Source: JAPLDB01 sp038230515
Lineage (GTDB): Bacteria > Bacteroidota > Bacteroidia > AKYH767-A > 2013-40CM-41-45
Assembly (NCBI GenBank): GCA_038230515.1
Contig: JBBRND010000023.1
Location: 1-64,000, forward strand
Length of the DNA: 64,000 bases
Reading direction: 5' to 3'
The translations under genes and the position numbers were made by a program. The notes under the pieces are model-generated. The model saw nothing but the letters and a program-made list of their open reading frames with translations. It did no database searches and was not told the origin of the DNA. The stretch's first letter is position 1, and every line of letters starts with the position of its first letter. This document shows, one piece after another, positions 18,073 through 25,847 of this stretch.

Positions 18073-18969
18073 ATGGCAAATAACCTTGAACAACCTTGTA
18101 AACTTTGCGGAATAGAGAATACAGATAAACATAGGGACAGTCACATATTTTCGAAGTTCTTTTTCCTCAACATACATCGAAATAATGAACGTTCACCGGA
18201 TCCTCCCTTGGTTGTTGGAGTAGATGAAAACAATGCATGCGAAATAATGCAAGAGGGTAATGAGGATTATAAAGGAGAAGTTGAGCAATATATTTATTGC
18301 ATAACCTGCGAAAAGAAATTGAGTAATAGAGAAGGTTATGGTGCGCAACTTTACAACAATCAACAAAAAAATAAAATTACCAGGAGTCCTTTAATTAAGG
18401 GGAAACATCCCTCTTGGATTGATTATTATCACTACGAGAAATTTAATTACCAAAAGTTTAAATTATTTATTCTCTCATTATTTTGGAGAGTAAGTACTTC
18501 TAACTTACCAGGATTTGAACACTTCAAATTGGGAGTGGAGCATGATAAAAAAATTGCCGAAATGATTAAAAAAGGTAATCCAGAAGGGAGAATGGAATAC
18601 CCCATTACTCAAACTTTTATTTTAAGACCTCCAGGAATAAGACGTGACCGGTTATATTACCCAAGAACAAGAGAACCAGAAGTTCATACATTTTTCTTTT
18701 CGGATAAATTTAATGCCGGTGTTGCAGTAAATCTTTATACTGATATAAACGGCAAAGAGGATTTTTTAAAGGAGTGGGCTTTTCATACCAATGGAACATT
18801 GGATTGTCATGTACTTAGCGAACCCCAAACAATAAGTTTTTATACTGGATTTTTACAAATGGAAATGAAAGAATTTATTCCTGACTTGCCTCCAAATGTA
18901 AATCTTGAAGGTTTTACTTTTCGAGATGCATATCCTCCTCCACATCTCAGGGCGGGAGGAGCTTCTTAA
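18073..18969 (+). CDS. Zinc-binding HNH-endonuclease-like protein
   Basis: A 298-aa protein with two CxxC pairs, C9/C12 (PCKLCG) and C76/C79 (YCITCEKKL), and the motif RDSHIFSKFFF (H24) between them. The CxxC...SHI.(P/S)KF...CxxCE layout is that of a widespread group of predicted HNH-like zinc proteins that often sit in accessory islands; the nuclease activity is an inference. The rest has no motif I know. TATCTTTG at 18061-18068, a perfect -7 element, lies only 4 nt before the ATG, so the transcript may be leaderless. Copy A of the repeat ends 18 bp upstream. Confidence 0.55.
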   Translation: MANNLEQPCKLCGIENTDKHRDSHIFSKFFFLNIHRNNERSPDPPLVVGVDENNACEIMQEGNEDYKGEVEQYIYCITCEKKLSNREGYGAQLYNNQQKNKITRSPLIKGKHPSWIDYYHYEKFNYQKFKLFILSLFWRVSTSNLPGFEHFKLGVEHDKKIAEMIKKGNPEGRMEYPITQTFILRPPGIRRDRLYYPRTREPEVHTFFFSDKFNAGVAVNLYTDINGKEDFLKEWAFHTNGTLDCHVLSEPQTISFYTGFLQMEMKEFIPDLPPNVNLEGFTFRDAYPPPHLRAGGAS

Positions 18970-19038
18970 AAATAACCGCTATTTTATTTATCTCCATGAA
19001 TACCATAAAATGTTCAAGAGCAATTTGTAAAAACAAAC

Positions 19039-19067
19039 CCACGAAGAAGTTTCAAGCTTCTTCGTGG
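19039..19067. terminator. Strong hairpin downstream of the HNH-like gene
   Basis: An 11-bp perfect stem (CCACGAAGAAG at 19039-19049 with its complement at 19057-19067) closes a 7-nt loop 70 bp after the stop. There is no U-tract on the plus strand, but a T-rich tract follows on the minus strand, so its direction of action is unclear. Confidence 0.45.
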
Positions 19068-19094
19068 TTACAAGTACAATCAGAGCTGTCGGAT

Positions 19095-19196
19095 CTCAGC
19101 ACGGAGGACTTGAGTGGAGGGTTGACCTGAAATTCTCGGTTCAACGTCAGGTGTGCCCCGCACATTCCTTCACACAACACCAGTGGGCACAAAAAA
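19095..19196 (+). repeat. Solo module 1 of the repeat family (fragment P1)
   Basis: It contains the variant left end (CACGGAGGACTTGAGTGG), then GGTTGACCTGA, GGTTCAACGTCAGGTGTGCC and ACATTCCTTCACACAACACC, all as in module 1 of copies A, B, D and E. Modules 2 and 3 are absent. It ends 32 bp before the HTH gene. Confidence 0.7.
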
Positions 19197-19227
19197 CATT
19201 TCCGCATCTTTGAAAAAAAATATCATC

Positions 19228-19593
19228 ATGAAAAAAAGAATGAGCGATGAAGAATATTTAAAAATGGTAAACGAGAACCTGGAAAAGCTGATGGCTGCGC
19301 GTGGCTATACAAAAGAAGAATGGGAGAAAAGAATGAATGAACCCGCGGAAACGGAATTTCCAAAGGGGCTTAATCCTGATTTAATTCTTGTCGGCAAAAA
19401 TATACGCGCGTGGAGAGAAGAGAGGGGCTGGAGTATTGAGCAACTGGCGGTGTTGGCAGAAATTCCTGCTACTGATGTTGCAAAAATGGAGACGGGCGAC
19501 TCTGATGATTTTCCTCTTACTTATTTCTATCATCTCTCGTGCGTTTTTGAAATTCCCACCTATCGGTTTTATCTGAAGGAGGACTTATTCTGA
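19228..19593 (+). CDS. Small XRE-type helix-turn-helix protein
   Basis: A 121-aa protein from the ATG at 19228; a longer reading from 19153 would run through the repeat fragment and is rejected. Residues 1-45 are helical and charged (MSDEEYLKMVNENLEKL). Residues 52-110 form a Cro/C1-type HTH (LVGKNIRAWREERGWSIEQL, IPATDVAKMETGD, TYFYHLSCVFEI). It probably binds DNA. The target is unknown; no toxin partner is adjacent, which argues against a simple toxin-antitoxin pair. CATCTTTG at 19204-19211 is a near -7 element. Confidence 0.65.
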   Translation: MKKRMSDEEYLKMVNENLEKLMAARGYTKEEWEKRMNEPAETEFPKGLNPDLILVGKNIRAWREERGWSIEQLAVLAEIPATDVAKMETGDSDDFPLTYFYHLSCVFEIPTYRFYLKEDLF

Positions 19594-19622
19594 AGCCACC
19601 TCTCTTAGGGGTTTCAAAGCAT

Positions 19623-20086
19623 TCAGGTGCCGTCAGGTGTTGTGTGTTTGCTTTCGCAGGGTTGACTTGATGCTTAGTTCAACGTGAAGTGTGACAAGCA
19701 CATTCCTTCACACAATACCTGACGGCACAAAATTGTAGTTCTTTTTGTTCGTTTCTTTTGCTTGTGCAAAAGAAAGAACCAAAGAAAAGCACCACCACGA
19801 ACGCCAACCCTAAATTTTGCTTTGCGCGCATTGCCCGCGCTGCCTTGCTGCAAAATTTACGGTTCGCTCCGTTCGTGGACACCTACCGCACAGGTAATTT
19901 CGTTTTCATATTGTTTCGTGCAGGCAGGTGTTCATGTGGTGGAATTAAAAGCTGAGAGTCCTGCCATTTGTGCAAAGCAATTATTTTCTATCTTTACAAC
20001 AGTTTAGTTGTTAGTTTGTGTTAGCGACTAACAAATGTCGGGTGAGCAGCGCACGAAGCAAATGCACAAAACCCGACAGCACTGAA
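19623..20086 (+). repeat. Modular structured repeat, copy B
   Basis: A full-length copy. Module 1 is bounded by GTGCCGTCAGGTGTTGTGTG and its near-complement CACACAATACCTGACGGCAC. Module 2 is the CTTTTGC/GCAAAAG palindrome. Module 3 is a three-level nest: CCACGAACG (19795-19803) with CGTTCGTGG (19870-19878); TAAATTTTGC (19811-19820) with GCAAAATTTA (19850-19859); GCGCG (19824) with CGCGC (19836). The promoter-like part is TTTG (19967-19970) N18 TATCTTTA (19989-19996). The terminal stem is TGTCGGGT (20036-20043) with ACCCGACA (20071-20078). It fills the gap between the HTH gene and the HxlR gene. Confidence 0.88.
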
Positions 20087-20125
20087 AATAAATTTCTTTT
20101 TTTAAAGTCACCCCTCAAAAATTTA

Positions 20126-20144
20126 TGCCACCGCACAGGTGGCA
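20126..20144 (-). terminator. Terminator of the HxlR-family gene
   Basis: A 7-bp stem TGCCACC/GGTGGCA closes a 5-nt loop and is followed on the minus strand by TAAATTTTTG, 10 bp past the hxlR-type gene's stop. Confidence 0.65.
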
Positions 20145-20154
20145 CATTTGCTGA

Positions 20155-20565
20155 TTAGACCTTTTTCAGTTTCTTTATAGATGCTTTAATAAAACTTTCT
20201 TTATCTTTTTTTGCTTCTTTTAATATTGCTTTTATGTCTTTTGAAATAAGGGTATGTTTTTCTGACCATAAATATATTTCCAGCATTATTGGTAATAAAT
20301 CAATTCCTTTATGAGTTAAGCGATACAACACCTTCGCTTTGCTATCGGGGTGGTCTAACTTTTCAATCATTTTGTTTTCTTCTAATGCTTGCAATCGCGA
20401 AGCTAAAATATTTGTAGCAATCCCTTCCGGTGATTTTAAGAAATCACCATAAGTATTCTTTTTAAGAAACATCATATCTCTAACAATCAGTAATGACCAC
20501 TTGTCTCCCCATATATCAAGGGAACAACTTATAGGGCAATCTGACCTTTTATTTAATTTGTTCAT
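20155..20565 (-). CDS. HxlR-family transcriptional regulator
   Basis: A 136-aa winged-helix regulator with the HxlR signature CPISCSLDIWGDKWSLLIVR and, later, ATNILASRLQALEE and LYRLTHKGIDLLP. C10 and C14 lie at the N-terminus; a Cys at this position is the redox/electrophile sensor in HypR and YodB, so thiol or aldehyde sensing is plausible here. It is divergent from the DUF1569-aldehyde dehydrogenase-SDR operon, with a near-perfect 16-bp inverted repeat in the shared promoter region. This is the standard arrangement for local control of the operon and of itself. Confidence 0.9.
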   Translation of the reverse strand: MNKLNKRSDCPISCSLDIWGDKWSLLIVRDMMFLKKNTYGDFLKSPEGIATNILASRLQALEENKMIEKLDHPDSKAKVLYRLTHKGIDLLPIMLEIYLWSEKHTLISKDIKAILKEAKKDKESFIKASIKKLKKV

Positions 20566-20586
20566 ATAATTATTTTTTAAAATTCA

Positions 20587-20633
20587 CTTGCAATTTAAAA
20601 GTTATTTATACATTTGCACTTTCAAATTGCAAG
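20587..20633. promoter_or_regulatory. Divergent promoter with a predicted HxlR operator
   Basis: CTTGCAATTTAAAAGT (20587-20602) and ACTTTCAAATTGCAAG (20618-20633) are inverted repeats matching at 15 of 16 positions, with centres 31 bp apart (three helical turns). Between and across them lies a rightward promoter: TTG (20588-20590), 18 bp, then TACATTTG (20609-20616). A dimer on each half-site would cover the promoter, so repression is predicted. Confidence 0.7.
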
Positions 20634-20653
20634 CAAAATTACAAATAATTAAA

Positions 20654-21127
20654 ATGGGAAAGTCGAAACTCAATCAAAACAATTTCTTTACTCAAGAAAC
20701 ACTTTCCATTTTTACGGAAAGAATAAACAATGTTACACAAAAATCTGAAAGAGTTTGGGGAACGATGACACCAGACCAAATGTTGCACCACCTGAACTTA
20801 GCTTGTGGAAGTTCGATGGGATATTTTAAATTGCCTGATGAAAGCACATTGATGACCAGAACAATGGGAAAATGGCTTTTGGTTGATTTATTACCAACTA
20901 TGCCAAAAGGTTTAAAAATGCCTGTAGGTTTCGCAATACCACATACGGAGCATTTTGATTTTGAAAAAGAAAAGAATTTACTTTTGGAAATTTTAAACAA
21001 AGCATACAATACTAAAAGTACCGAAAGTTGGACACCACATGTTGGTTTTGGAAGGTTGAGCAAAAAGGAGTGGGGTAAACTTTTAACTAAGCATATCGAT
21101 TATCATTTAAAACAATTTAATTCATAA
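20654..21127 (+). CDS. DUF1569-family (DinB-like) protein
   Basis: A 157-aa protein from the ATG at 20654; an upstream start at 20588 would translate through the operator and is rejected. TMTPDQMLHHLNLACGSSMG and the C-terminal HVGFGRLSKKEWGKLL...HIDYHLKQF match the DUF1569 pattern, a DinB-superfamily helical bundle with three His positions. Function is unknown. As the first gene of the HxlR-controlled operon it may handle a reactive substrate or thiol adduct. Confidence 0.75.
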   Translation: MGKSKLNQNNFFTQETLSIFTERINNVTQKSERVWGTMTPDQMLHHLNLACGSSMGYFKLPDESTLMTRTMGKWLLVDLLPTMPKGLKMPVGFAIPHTEHFDFEKEKNLLLEILNKAYNTKSTESWTPHVGFGRLSKKEWGKLLTKHIDYHLKQFNS

Positions 21128-21173
21128 ATATTATCTAACTCTCGATAATTTTCGGGATAAAAACAAAAAAAAT

Positions 21174-22586
21174 ATGACAACAAACATTTTAGAAACAGAT
21201 GAACTTCATACTATCCTTTCCAATCAACGGAAAGCATTTTTGAAGGATGGTCCACCAACTCTTGAACAACGAAGAGCCGATTTGAAAAAATTTAAAGAAG
21301 CATTGATTGCCAGAAGAAAAGAAATTGAAGAAGCAATAAATACAGATTTTGGTCATCGCTCAAAACACGAAACTACCATCGTAGAAATTTTAGGCGTTAT
21401 TGGAGGACTTAAATATTTAAGTGATAATCTTGAAAAATTTATGACGCCTACCAAACGAGACGTTGCATTACACATGCAGTTTGGTGAAGCAAGAGTAGAA
21501 TACCAACCGCTTGGTGTAGTGGGTGTAATTTCTCCTTGGAATTACCCAATAAATCTATCCTTAATGCCGGTTGTTACAGCAATTGCAGCTGGCAATCGGG
21601 TAATGTTGAAACCTTCTAAATTTACACCTACAACCAATGCCGTGATAGCAGAAATGTTTAAAGATATTTTTCCAGAAGACCAAGTAACGCTTGTAAATAG
21701 CGATGGTGCTGCATTTTCAAAATTACATTTTGACCATTTAGTTTTTACTGGCAGTACATCAGTAGGGCGTTCTGTAATGAAAGCAGCAAGCGAAAACCTG
21801 GTGCCTGTTACTTTGGAATTGGGAGGTAAATCTCCGGTCATTGTTTCAAAAGGTTATTCATTAGAAAAAGCAGCCTCTCGTATTGTTTATGGAAAACTAC
21901 TAAGTGCAGGGCAAACCTGCATTGCACCTGATTACGCTTTAGTGCATGAAAGTGAAGTGGATGACTTTGTAAAAGCATACGACAAAAGCACCAAAGAAGC
22001 CTACCCTGATGGTCCATTGGGTCAAGATTATTCATCAATTATTAATGAACAACAATTTGCAATCTTAAATGGATTGCTGGACGATGCAAAAAAACATGGC
22101 GCCAAAATAATTGAAGTTGGTTTTCGCCCTGAAGAAGCAGCCAATAGACCACATACTATGGCACCAAGCGTAGTGTTAGGTGTAACCAATGAAATGCTTA
22201 TTGCAAAAGAGGAAATATTCGGACCCATATTACCTATATTTTCTTATCAAAATATTGACGATGCTATCAACTTTGTAAATGCCCGGCCAAGGCCATTGGC
22301 TCTTTATTTTTTTACGCATGATGATGAAAATAAAACAAAGGTGTTGAGCCGAACCACATCAGGTAATGTTACTATTAATGGTACCTTTTCACATATCGCA
22401 CAAGACGACCTTTCTTTTGGTGGTGTAGGTGAAAGCGGTATGGGTGCTTATCATGGGATAGAAGGTTTCCGAACACTAAGTCATGCAAAAGGAATATACG
22501 AACAAGGAGCCTTCAATGCTATGGATTTATTACATGCCCCATTCAATAAAAATACCGATAGACTTATTAATATCTTCCTTCGCTAA
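21174..22586 (+). CDS. Coniferyl-aldehyde-dehydrogenase-type aldehyde dehydrogenase
   Basis: A 470-aa NAD(P)-dependent aldehyde dehydrogenase. Family residues are present: N123 in SPWNYP, K146 in KPSKFTP, FTGSTSVG (191-198), the general base E215 in LELGGKSP, and the nucleophile C249 in GQTCIAPDY. The short N-terminus and APDYALV context fit the coniferyl-aldehyde/long-chain aldehyde group, some members of which have C-terminal membrane tails; no clear tail is seen here. It oxidises an aldehyde to the acid; the true substrate is unknown. It starts 46 bp after the DUF1569 gene. Confidence 0.92.
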   Translation: MTTNILETDELHTILSNQRKAFLKDGPPTLEQRRADLKKFKEALIARRKEIEEAINTDFGHRSKHETTIVEILGVIGGLKYLSDNLEKFMTPTKRDVALHMQFGEARVEYQPLGVVGVISPWNYPINLSLMPVVTAIAAGNRVMLKPSKFTPTTNAVIAEMFKDIFPEDQVTLVNSDGAAFSKLHFDHLVFTGSTSVGRSVMKAASENLVPVTLELGGKSPVIVSKGYSLEKAASRIVYGKLLSAGQTCIAPDYALVHESEVDDFVKAYDKSTKEAYPDGPLGQDYSSIINEQQFAILNGLLDDAKKHGAKIIEVGFRPEEAANRPHTMAPSVVLGVTNEMLIAKEEIFGPILPIFSYQNIDDAINFVNARPRPLALYFFTHDDENKTKVLSRTTSGNVTINGTFSHIAQDDLSFGGVGESGMGAYHGIEGFRTLSHAKGIYEQGAFNAMDLLHAPFNKNTDRLINIFLR

Positions 22587-22639
22587 TCTTATAATTGACA
22601 AAATATATTTAAACATTATTAATCATAAAATAAAACAAA

Positions 22640-23404
22640 ATGGAATTAAAAGGAAAAACAATATTGATAACTGGCGGTGGCTCTGGAATTGGGTTAGAAG
22701 CGGTTAAACAATTTTTAGAAAACGGTTGTAAGGTCATTATTACAGGAAGAAGTCAAGAGAAATTAGATGCTGCAAAAAAACTTTATCCATCAATAATAAC
22801 ATTTAACAGCGATGTTGCCAATGCGGAAGCCGGTGCTTCATTATTAAAACAAATAGAAAAATTAGGTGGCATAGATATTTTGTACAACAATGCAGGAGTA
22901 ATTAGCAAACCAAAAAATTTAGGCATTGCCAATGAGGGGCATTTTAAAACGGCTGAATATGAAATAAACATTAATTATTTAGGGGTAATTAGAATGAATA
23001 ATTTGTTTATGGAAATGCTAAAATCAAAAAAAGAAAGTGCAATTATTAATACGGCTTCAATATTAAGTTATGTTCCTTTAAATCTTACGCCAACTTATTC
23101 TGCTTCAAAAGCTGCCGTCCGATTTTATACTGATATGTTGCGTAGCCATTTACAAATTTTGAAAAGTACTGTCAAAGTATTTGAGCTTTCACCTCCTGTG
23201 GTTGCTACTGCAATGGCTGATGGCATAAATTCAAAATCAATAACTCCTGAAAAATTAGTAAATGGACTAATTAAAGGGTTAAAAAACAATACCTACAAAA
23301 TTCGTATTGGTGATTCAAAGCTTGTCTATTTAATGAGCAGGTTTTTCCCAAAAATTGTTTGGGGAATAATGAATAAGACGGAAAATGCAAAGCAATTGCA
23401 ATAA
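22640..23404 (+). CDS. Short-chain dehydrogenase/reductase (DltE-like)
   Basis: A 254-aa classical SDR. The cofactor motif is TGGGSGIG (11-18), the structural motif NNAG is at 83-86, and the catalytic residues are S140 (NTASILS), Y153 and K157 (YSASK). It resembles the DltE-like group. As the last gene of the HxlR-controlled cassette it probably reduces carbonyls or oxidises alcohols of the same substrate class as the aldehyde dehydrogenase. Codon use is A/T-rich like the rest of this cassette. Repeat copy C starts 39 bp after the stop. Confidence 0.9.
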   Translation: MELKGKTILITGGGSGIGLEAVKQFLENGCKVIITGRSQEKLDAAKKLYPSIITFNSDVANAEAGASLLKQIEKLGGIDILYNNAGVISKPKNLGIANEGHFKTAEYEININYLGVIRMNNLFMEMLKSKKESAIINTASILSYVPLNLTPTYSASKAAVRFYTDMLRSHLQILKSTVKVFELSPPVVATAMADGINSKSITPEKLVNGLIKGLKNNTYKIRIGDSKLVYLMSRFFPKIVWGIMNKTENAKQLQ

Positions 23405-23443
23405 TTATTGATTATGAAATTTTTGAGTTGAGGTGTCAGGAAG

Positions 23444-23733
23444 ACGAACGCCAACCCTAAATTTTGCTTTGCGCGCAATGCCCGCGCTGCCTTGCTGCAA
23501 AATTTACGGTTCGCTCCGTTCGTGGACACCTACCGCACAGGTAATTTCGTTTTCATATTGTTTCGTGCAGGCAGGTGTTCTTGTGGTGGAATTAAAAGCA
23601 GAGAGTCCTGCCATTTGTGCAAGGCAAAGATTCTCTATCTTTGTAAAAGATCAGATATTAGTTTGTGTAGCGTTTAACAAATGTCGGGTGAGCAGCGCAC
23701 GAAGCTAACGCATAACACCCGACAGCACTGAAA
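23444..23733 (+). repeat. Modular structured repeat, copy C (module 3 and 3' part only)
   Basis: This copy lacks modules 1 and 2; it begins at ACGAACGCC of module 3 and then matches the others to the end. It keeps GCAAAATTTA, CGTTCGTGG, TTTG (23614-23617) N18 TATCTTTG (23636-23643) and the stem TGTCGGGTG/CACCCGACA. A deletion has also changed the small hairpin to TTTGTGTAGCG. It lies in the 473-bp gap before NDH-2; the remaining 140 bp show nothing clear. Confidence 0.85.
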
Positions 23734-23877
23734 TTATCAAGGCAAATGCAAAAGGAATAAAGCCAACGCAAAAAAAGATGCAGGTAGTGCAAGCGCGCAA
23801 TACGGACCTTATGGAAATGCTGAAATCCAGCCTGACAAAAAAGGAAAAAGCTTCCTAAAATAATTTTTAAAATAAAT

Positions 23878-25155
23878 ATGGAAGCGTTGATTCCGTCATC
23901 TGTTTTACCAAGAGTATTGATTGTAGGTGCCGGATTCGGTGGATTACAAATGGCAAGGCGATTGGATAAAAAAAAATTCCAGGTCATCCTACTCGATGAA
24001 AACAACTACCATACTTTTCAGCCTTTGCTTTACCAGGTGGCTACTGGTGGCTTGGAGCCGGACTCTATTGCCTATCCAATAAGAAAAATATTTCCAGGAA
24101 AAAAGAACGTACTTTTCCGCTCCACAAAAGCATTAAAAATTATTCCTGAGAAAAATATTCTCACAACATCTATCGGAGATATTAAATACGATTCCCTGAT
24201 TGTTGCAAGTGGTACTACCACTAACTTTTTCGGGCTTGAAGATGCAAGGAGAAATTCGATGACATTGAAATCATTGCCGGAAGCATTGGACTTTCGCAGC
24301 TTCATCCTTCAGAATTTTGAAAATGCATTGCAGACAGAAGACAAAGAAGAACGAAAAAAACTCATGCACATCGTCATTGTAGGCGGAGGCGCTACGGGCG
24401 TGGAAATGGCAGGGGCGATGACGGAATTGAAACGACATGTTTTGCCCTCCGAGTATCCGGAGTTGAATCCGAATGACATGCAGATAACGCTGATTGAATC
24501 CCTTGATAAATTGTTGCCACCCATGTCGAAGCCTTCGCAGGAGAAATCGAAATTGTTTCTGGAAAAAATGGGAGTGAAAGTAATGCTGAATACAAAAGTG
24601 GAATCATACAACGGTGATAAGGTGAAGCTCAACAGCGGAGAAGAAATTTTTACCCAATCCGTAATATGGACTGCCGGAGTGATGGGAAAAATAATTGAAG
24701 GCACAACGAAAGCAACCATTACTAAAGGAAACCGCCTGCTGGTGGATTCATATAACCGCGTGAAGGGATATGAAAATATTTTTGCAATAGGGGATGTGGC
24801 AGCGATGATGATTGATGAAAAGCCCGCGCACCCCATGCTTGCACCAGTGGCGATACAGCAGGGGAAAAACCTTGCAAGGAATTTGAATTCACCTTTTGTG
24901 AATAACTGGAAGCCCTTTCATTATTTCGATAAAGGAACGATGGCTGCCGTAGGTAGAAATAAAGCGGTGGCTGATATACGCTTCATTCACTTCCAGGGAT
25001 TATTTGCGTGGCTCGCCTGGCTGTTCATTCACCTGATGCTGCTTGTGGGATTCCGCAACAGGGTGATTGTTTTTATTAACTGGATGTGGAGCTATTTCAG
25101 TTACGACAAGGCAGTGCTGTTGATCATTCGTCCTTTCCGAAAGGATAAACAATAG
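23878..25155 (+). CDS. ndh: Type II NADH:quinone oxidoreductase (NDH-2)
   Basis: A 425-aa FAD-dependent single-subunit NADH dehydrogenase. The FAD motif is GAGFGG (17-22), the second dinucleotide motif is VGGGATGVEMAGA (NADH), and the FAD-contact segments are IWTAGV and NIFAIGDVAA. The quinone-region AHPMLAPVAIQQG is typical. The C-terminal 60 residues contain amphipathic/hydrophobic helices (LFAWLAWLFIHLMLLVGF, VIVFINWMWSYF) that dock it to the membrane. It passes electrons to quinone without pumping protons, parallel to the complex I encoded elsewhere in this window. Confidence 0.92.
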   Translation: MEALIPSSVLPRVLIVGAGFGGLQMARRLDKKKFQVILLDENNYHTFQPLLYQVATGGLEPDSIAYPIRKIFPGKKNVLFRSTKALKIIPEKNILTTSIGDIKYDSLIVASGTTTNFFGLEDARRNSMTLKSLPEALDFRSFILQNFENALQTEDKEERKKLMHIVIVGGGATGVEMAGAMTELKRHVLPSEYPELNPNDMQITLIESLDKLLPPMSKPSQEKSKLFLEKMGVKVMLNTKVESYNGDKVKLNSGEEIFTQSVIWTAGVMGKIIEGTTKATITKGNRLLVDSYNRVKGYENIFAIGDVAAMMIDEKPAHPMLAPVAIQQGKNLARNLNSPFVNNWKPFHYFDKGTMAAVGRNKAVADIRFIHFQGLFAWLAWLFIHLMLLVGFRNRVIVFINWMWSYFSYDKAVLLIIRPFRKDKQ

Positions 25156-25302
25156 GGGACGAGGGACAAGAGATATTAAAGTAGATATTTTTGTGCCGAC
25201 AGGTCTTTTGCTATGGTGAGCGTGTGGCGAGTCTGCCATTCATTCGCCAAGCGCACTGCGATGATTCTATCGCTTAACACCTGACCCTAATGAGTTATAA
25301 AA

Positions 25303-25337
25303 AATCCTGAACAGGAATGACTTCTTCAGGATTCTTT
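25303..25337. terminator. Terminator between ndh and the small lipoprotein gene
   Basis: AATCCTGAA (25303-25311) pairs with TTCAGGATT (25325-25333), followed by CTTTTTT on the plus strand; an A-run on the other side makes it potentially bidirectional for the convergent genes. The preceding 150 bp after ndh show only a weak resemblance to module 1 ends (GTGCCGACAGGTC, AACACCTGACC). Confidence 0.7.
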
Positions 25338-25359
25338 TTTAAGATATTGGAATCTTTCC

Positions 25360-25536
25360 TTATTTGCTCTTTCCCATTTTGCTGATGAGAAAAATGATTG
25401 CTAAAATTATTACTATTACAATGAATATTCCAAAGCCCATGCCTGCTTTAAAAATTCCTCCTACAACCGCACATCCTGAAAAAGTGGCAGCAATTATGGC
25501 GGTGAATAGTACAAAAGGTATGATTTGGTTTTTCAT
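25360..25536 (-). CDS. Small 58-aa membrane lipoprotein
   Basis: A 58-aa protein starting MKNQIIPFVLFTAI, with a lipobox ending SGC (C22), then AVVGGIFKAGMGFGIF and a second hydrophobic stretch (IVIVIILAIIFLISKM), ending KSK. Small proteins with this CAVVGGIFKAG pattern are common next to lmo0937-family genes in Bacteroidota. They are sometimes mislabelled as phosphatidate cytidylyltransferase, but this one is far too short for that enzyme. The function is unknown; an envelope-stress role is a guess from typical context. It is followed upstream by the 51-aa gene at a 27-bp gap. Confidence 0.7.
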   Translation of the reverse strand: MKNQIIPFVLFTAIIAATFSGCAVVGGIFKAGMGFGIFIVIVIILAIIFLISKMGKSK

Positions 25537-25563
25537 ACTGTTTTTATTAATAGGGTGTTATAT

Positions 25564-25719
25564 TTAAAGCGGCTTTCTCCCCTGAATTATTCTCAAGAGA
25601 ATAATAATGATTGCAATAACAAGCAGAATATGAATAATTGCACCGGCACTGTATGCGAAGAAACCGATTGCCCAAATAATAATTAAAATAACTGCAATTG
25701 TGTAGAGTAAACTTTCCAT
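25564..25719 (-). CDS. lmo0937-family small membrane protein
   Basis: A 51-aa protein (MESLLYTIAVILIIIWAIG, then FFAYSAGAIIHILLVIAII) with two transmembrane helices and a basic tail RIIQGRKPL. The pattern LLY.IAVILIIIWAIGFFAYS.G is the hallmark of the lmo0937 family, a stress-associated group of unknown biochemical role. It is probably co-transcribed with the 58-aa lipoprotein gene. Confidence 0.8.
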   Translation of the reverse strand: MESLLYTIAVILIIIWAIGFFAYSAGAIIHILLVIAIIIILLRIIQGRKPL

Positions 25720-25795
25720 AATGTTGTTTTTTTAAAATGTTTTTTAAGATATACTTATTAAATAACCGTGCCATTTAAATTCATAAGCCGAAAAA

Positions 25796-25826
25796 AATCC
25801 CGGTGAGCCAACGGCCCATCGGGATT
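25796..25826 (-). terminator. Terminator of the DUF2541-like gene
   Basis: AATCCCG (25796-25802) pairs with CGGGATT (25820-25826), and the minus strand continues into TTTTTTC. An inner GCC/GGC pairing is also possible. Confidence 0.65.
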
Positions 25827-25847
25827 AATTTTCTTGGTAGCCAAAAC

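Noticed and set aside
20654..23404. HxlR-linked cassette as an antibiotic-resistance operon
   Set aside because: Aldehyde dehydrogenase and SDR are generic oxidoreductases; nothing visible ties them to a drug.
25364..25567. Plus-strand 67-aa frame opposite the small lipoprotein gene
   Set aside because: The opposite strand encodes a recognisable lipobox protein; the plus-strand peptide has no family-like features.
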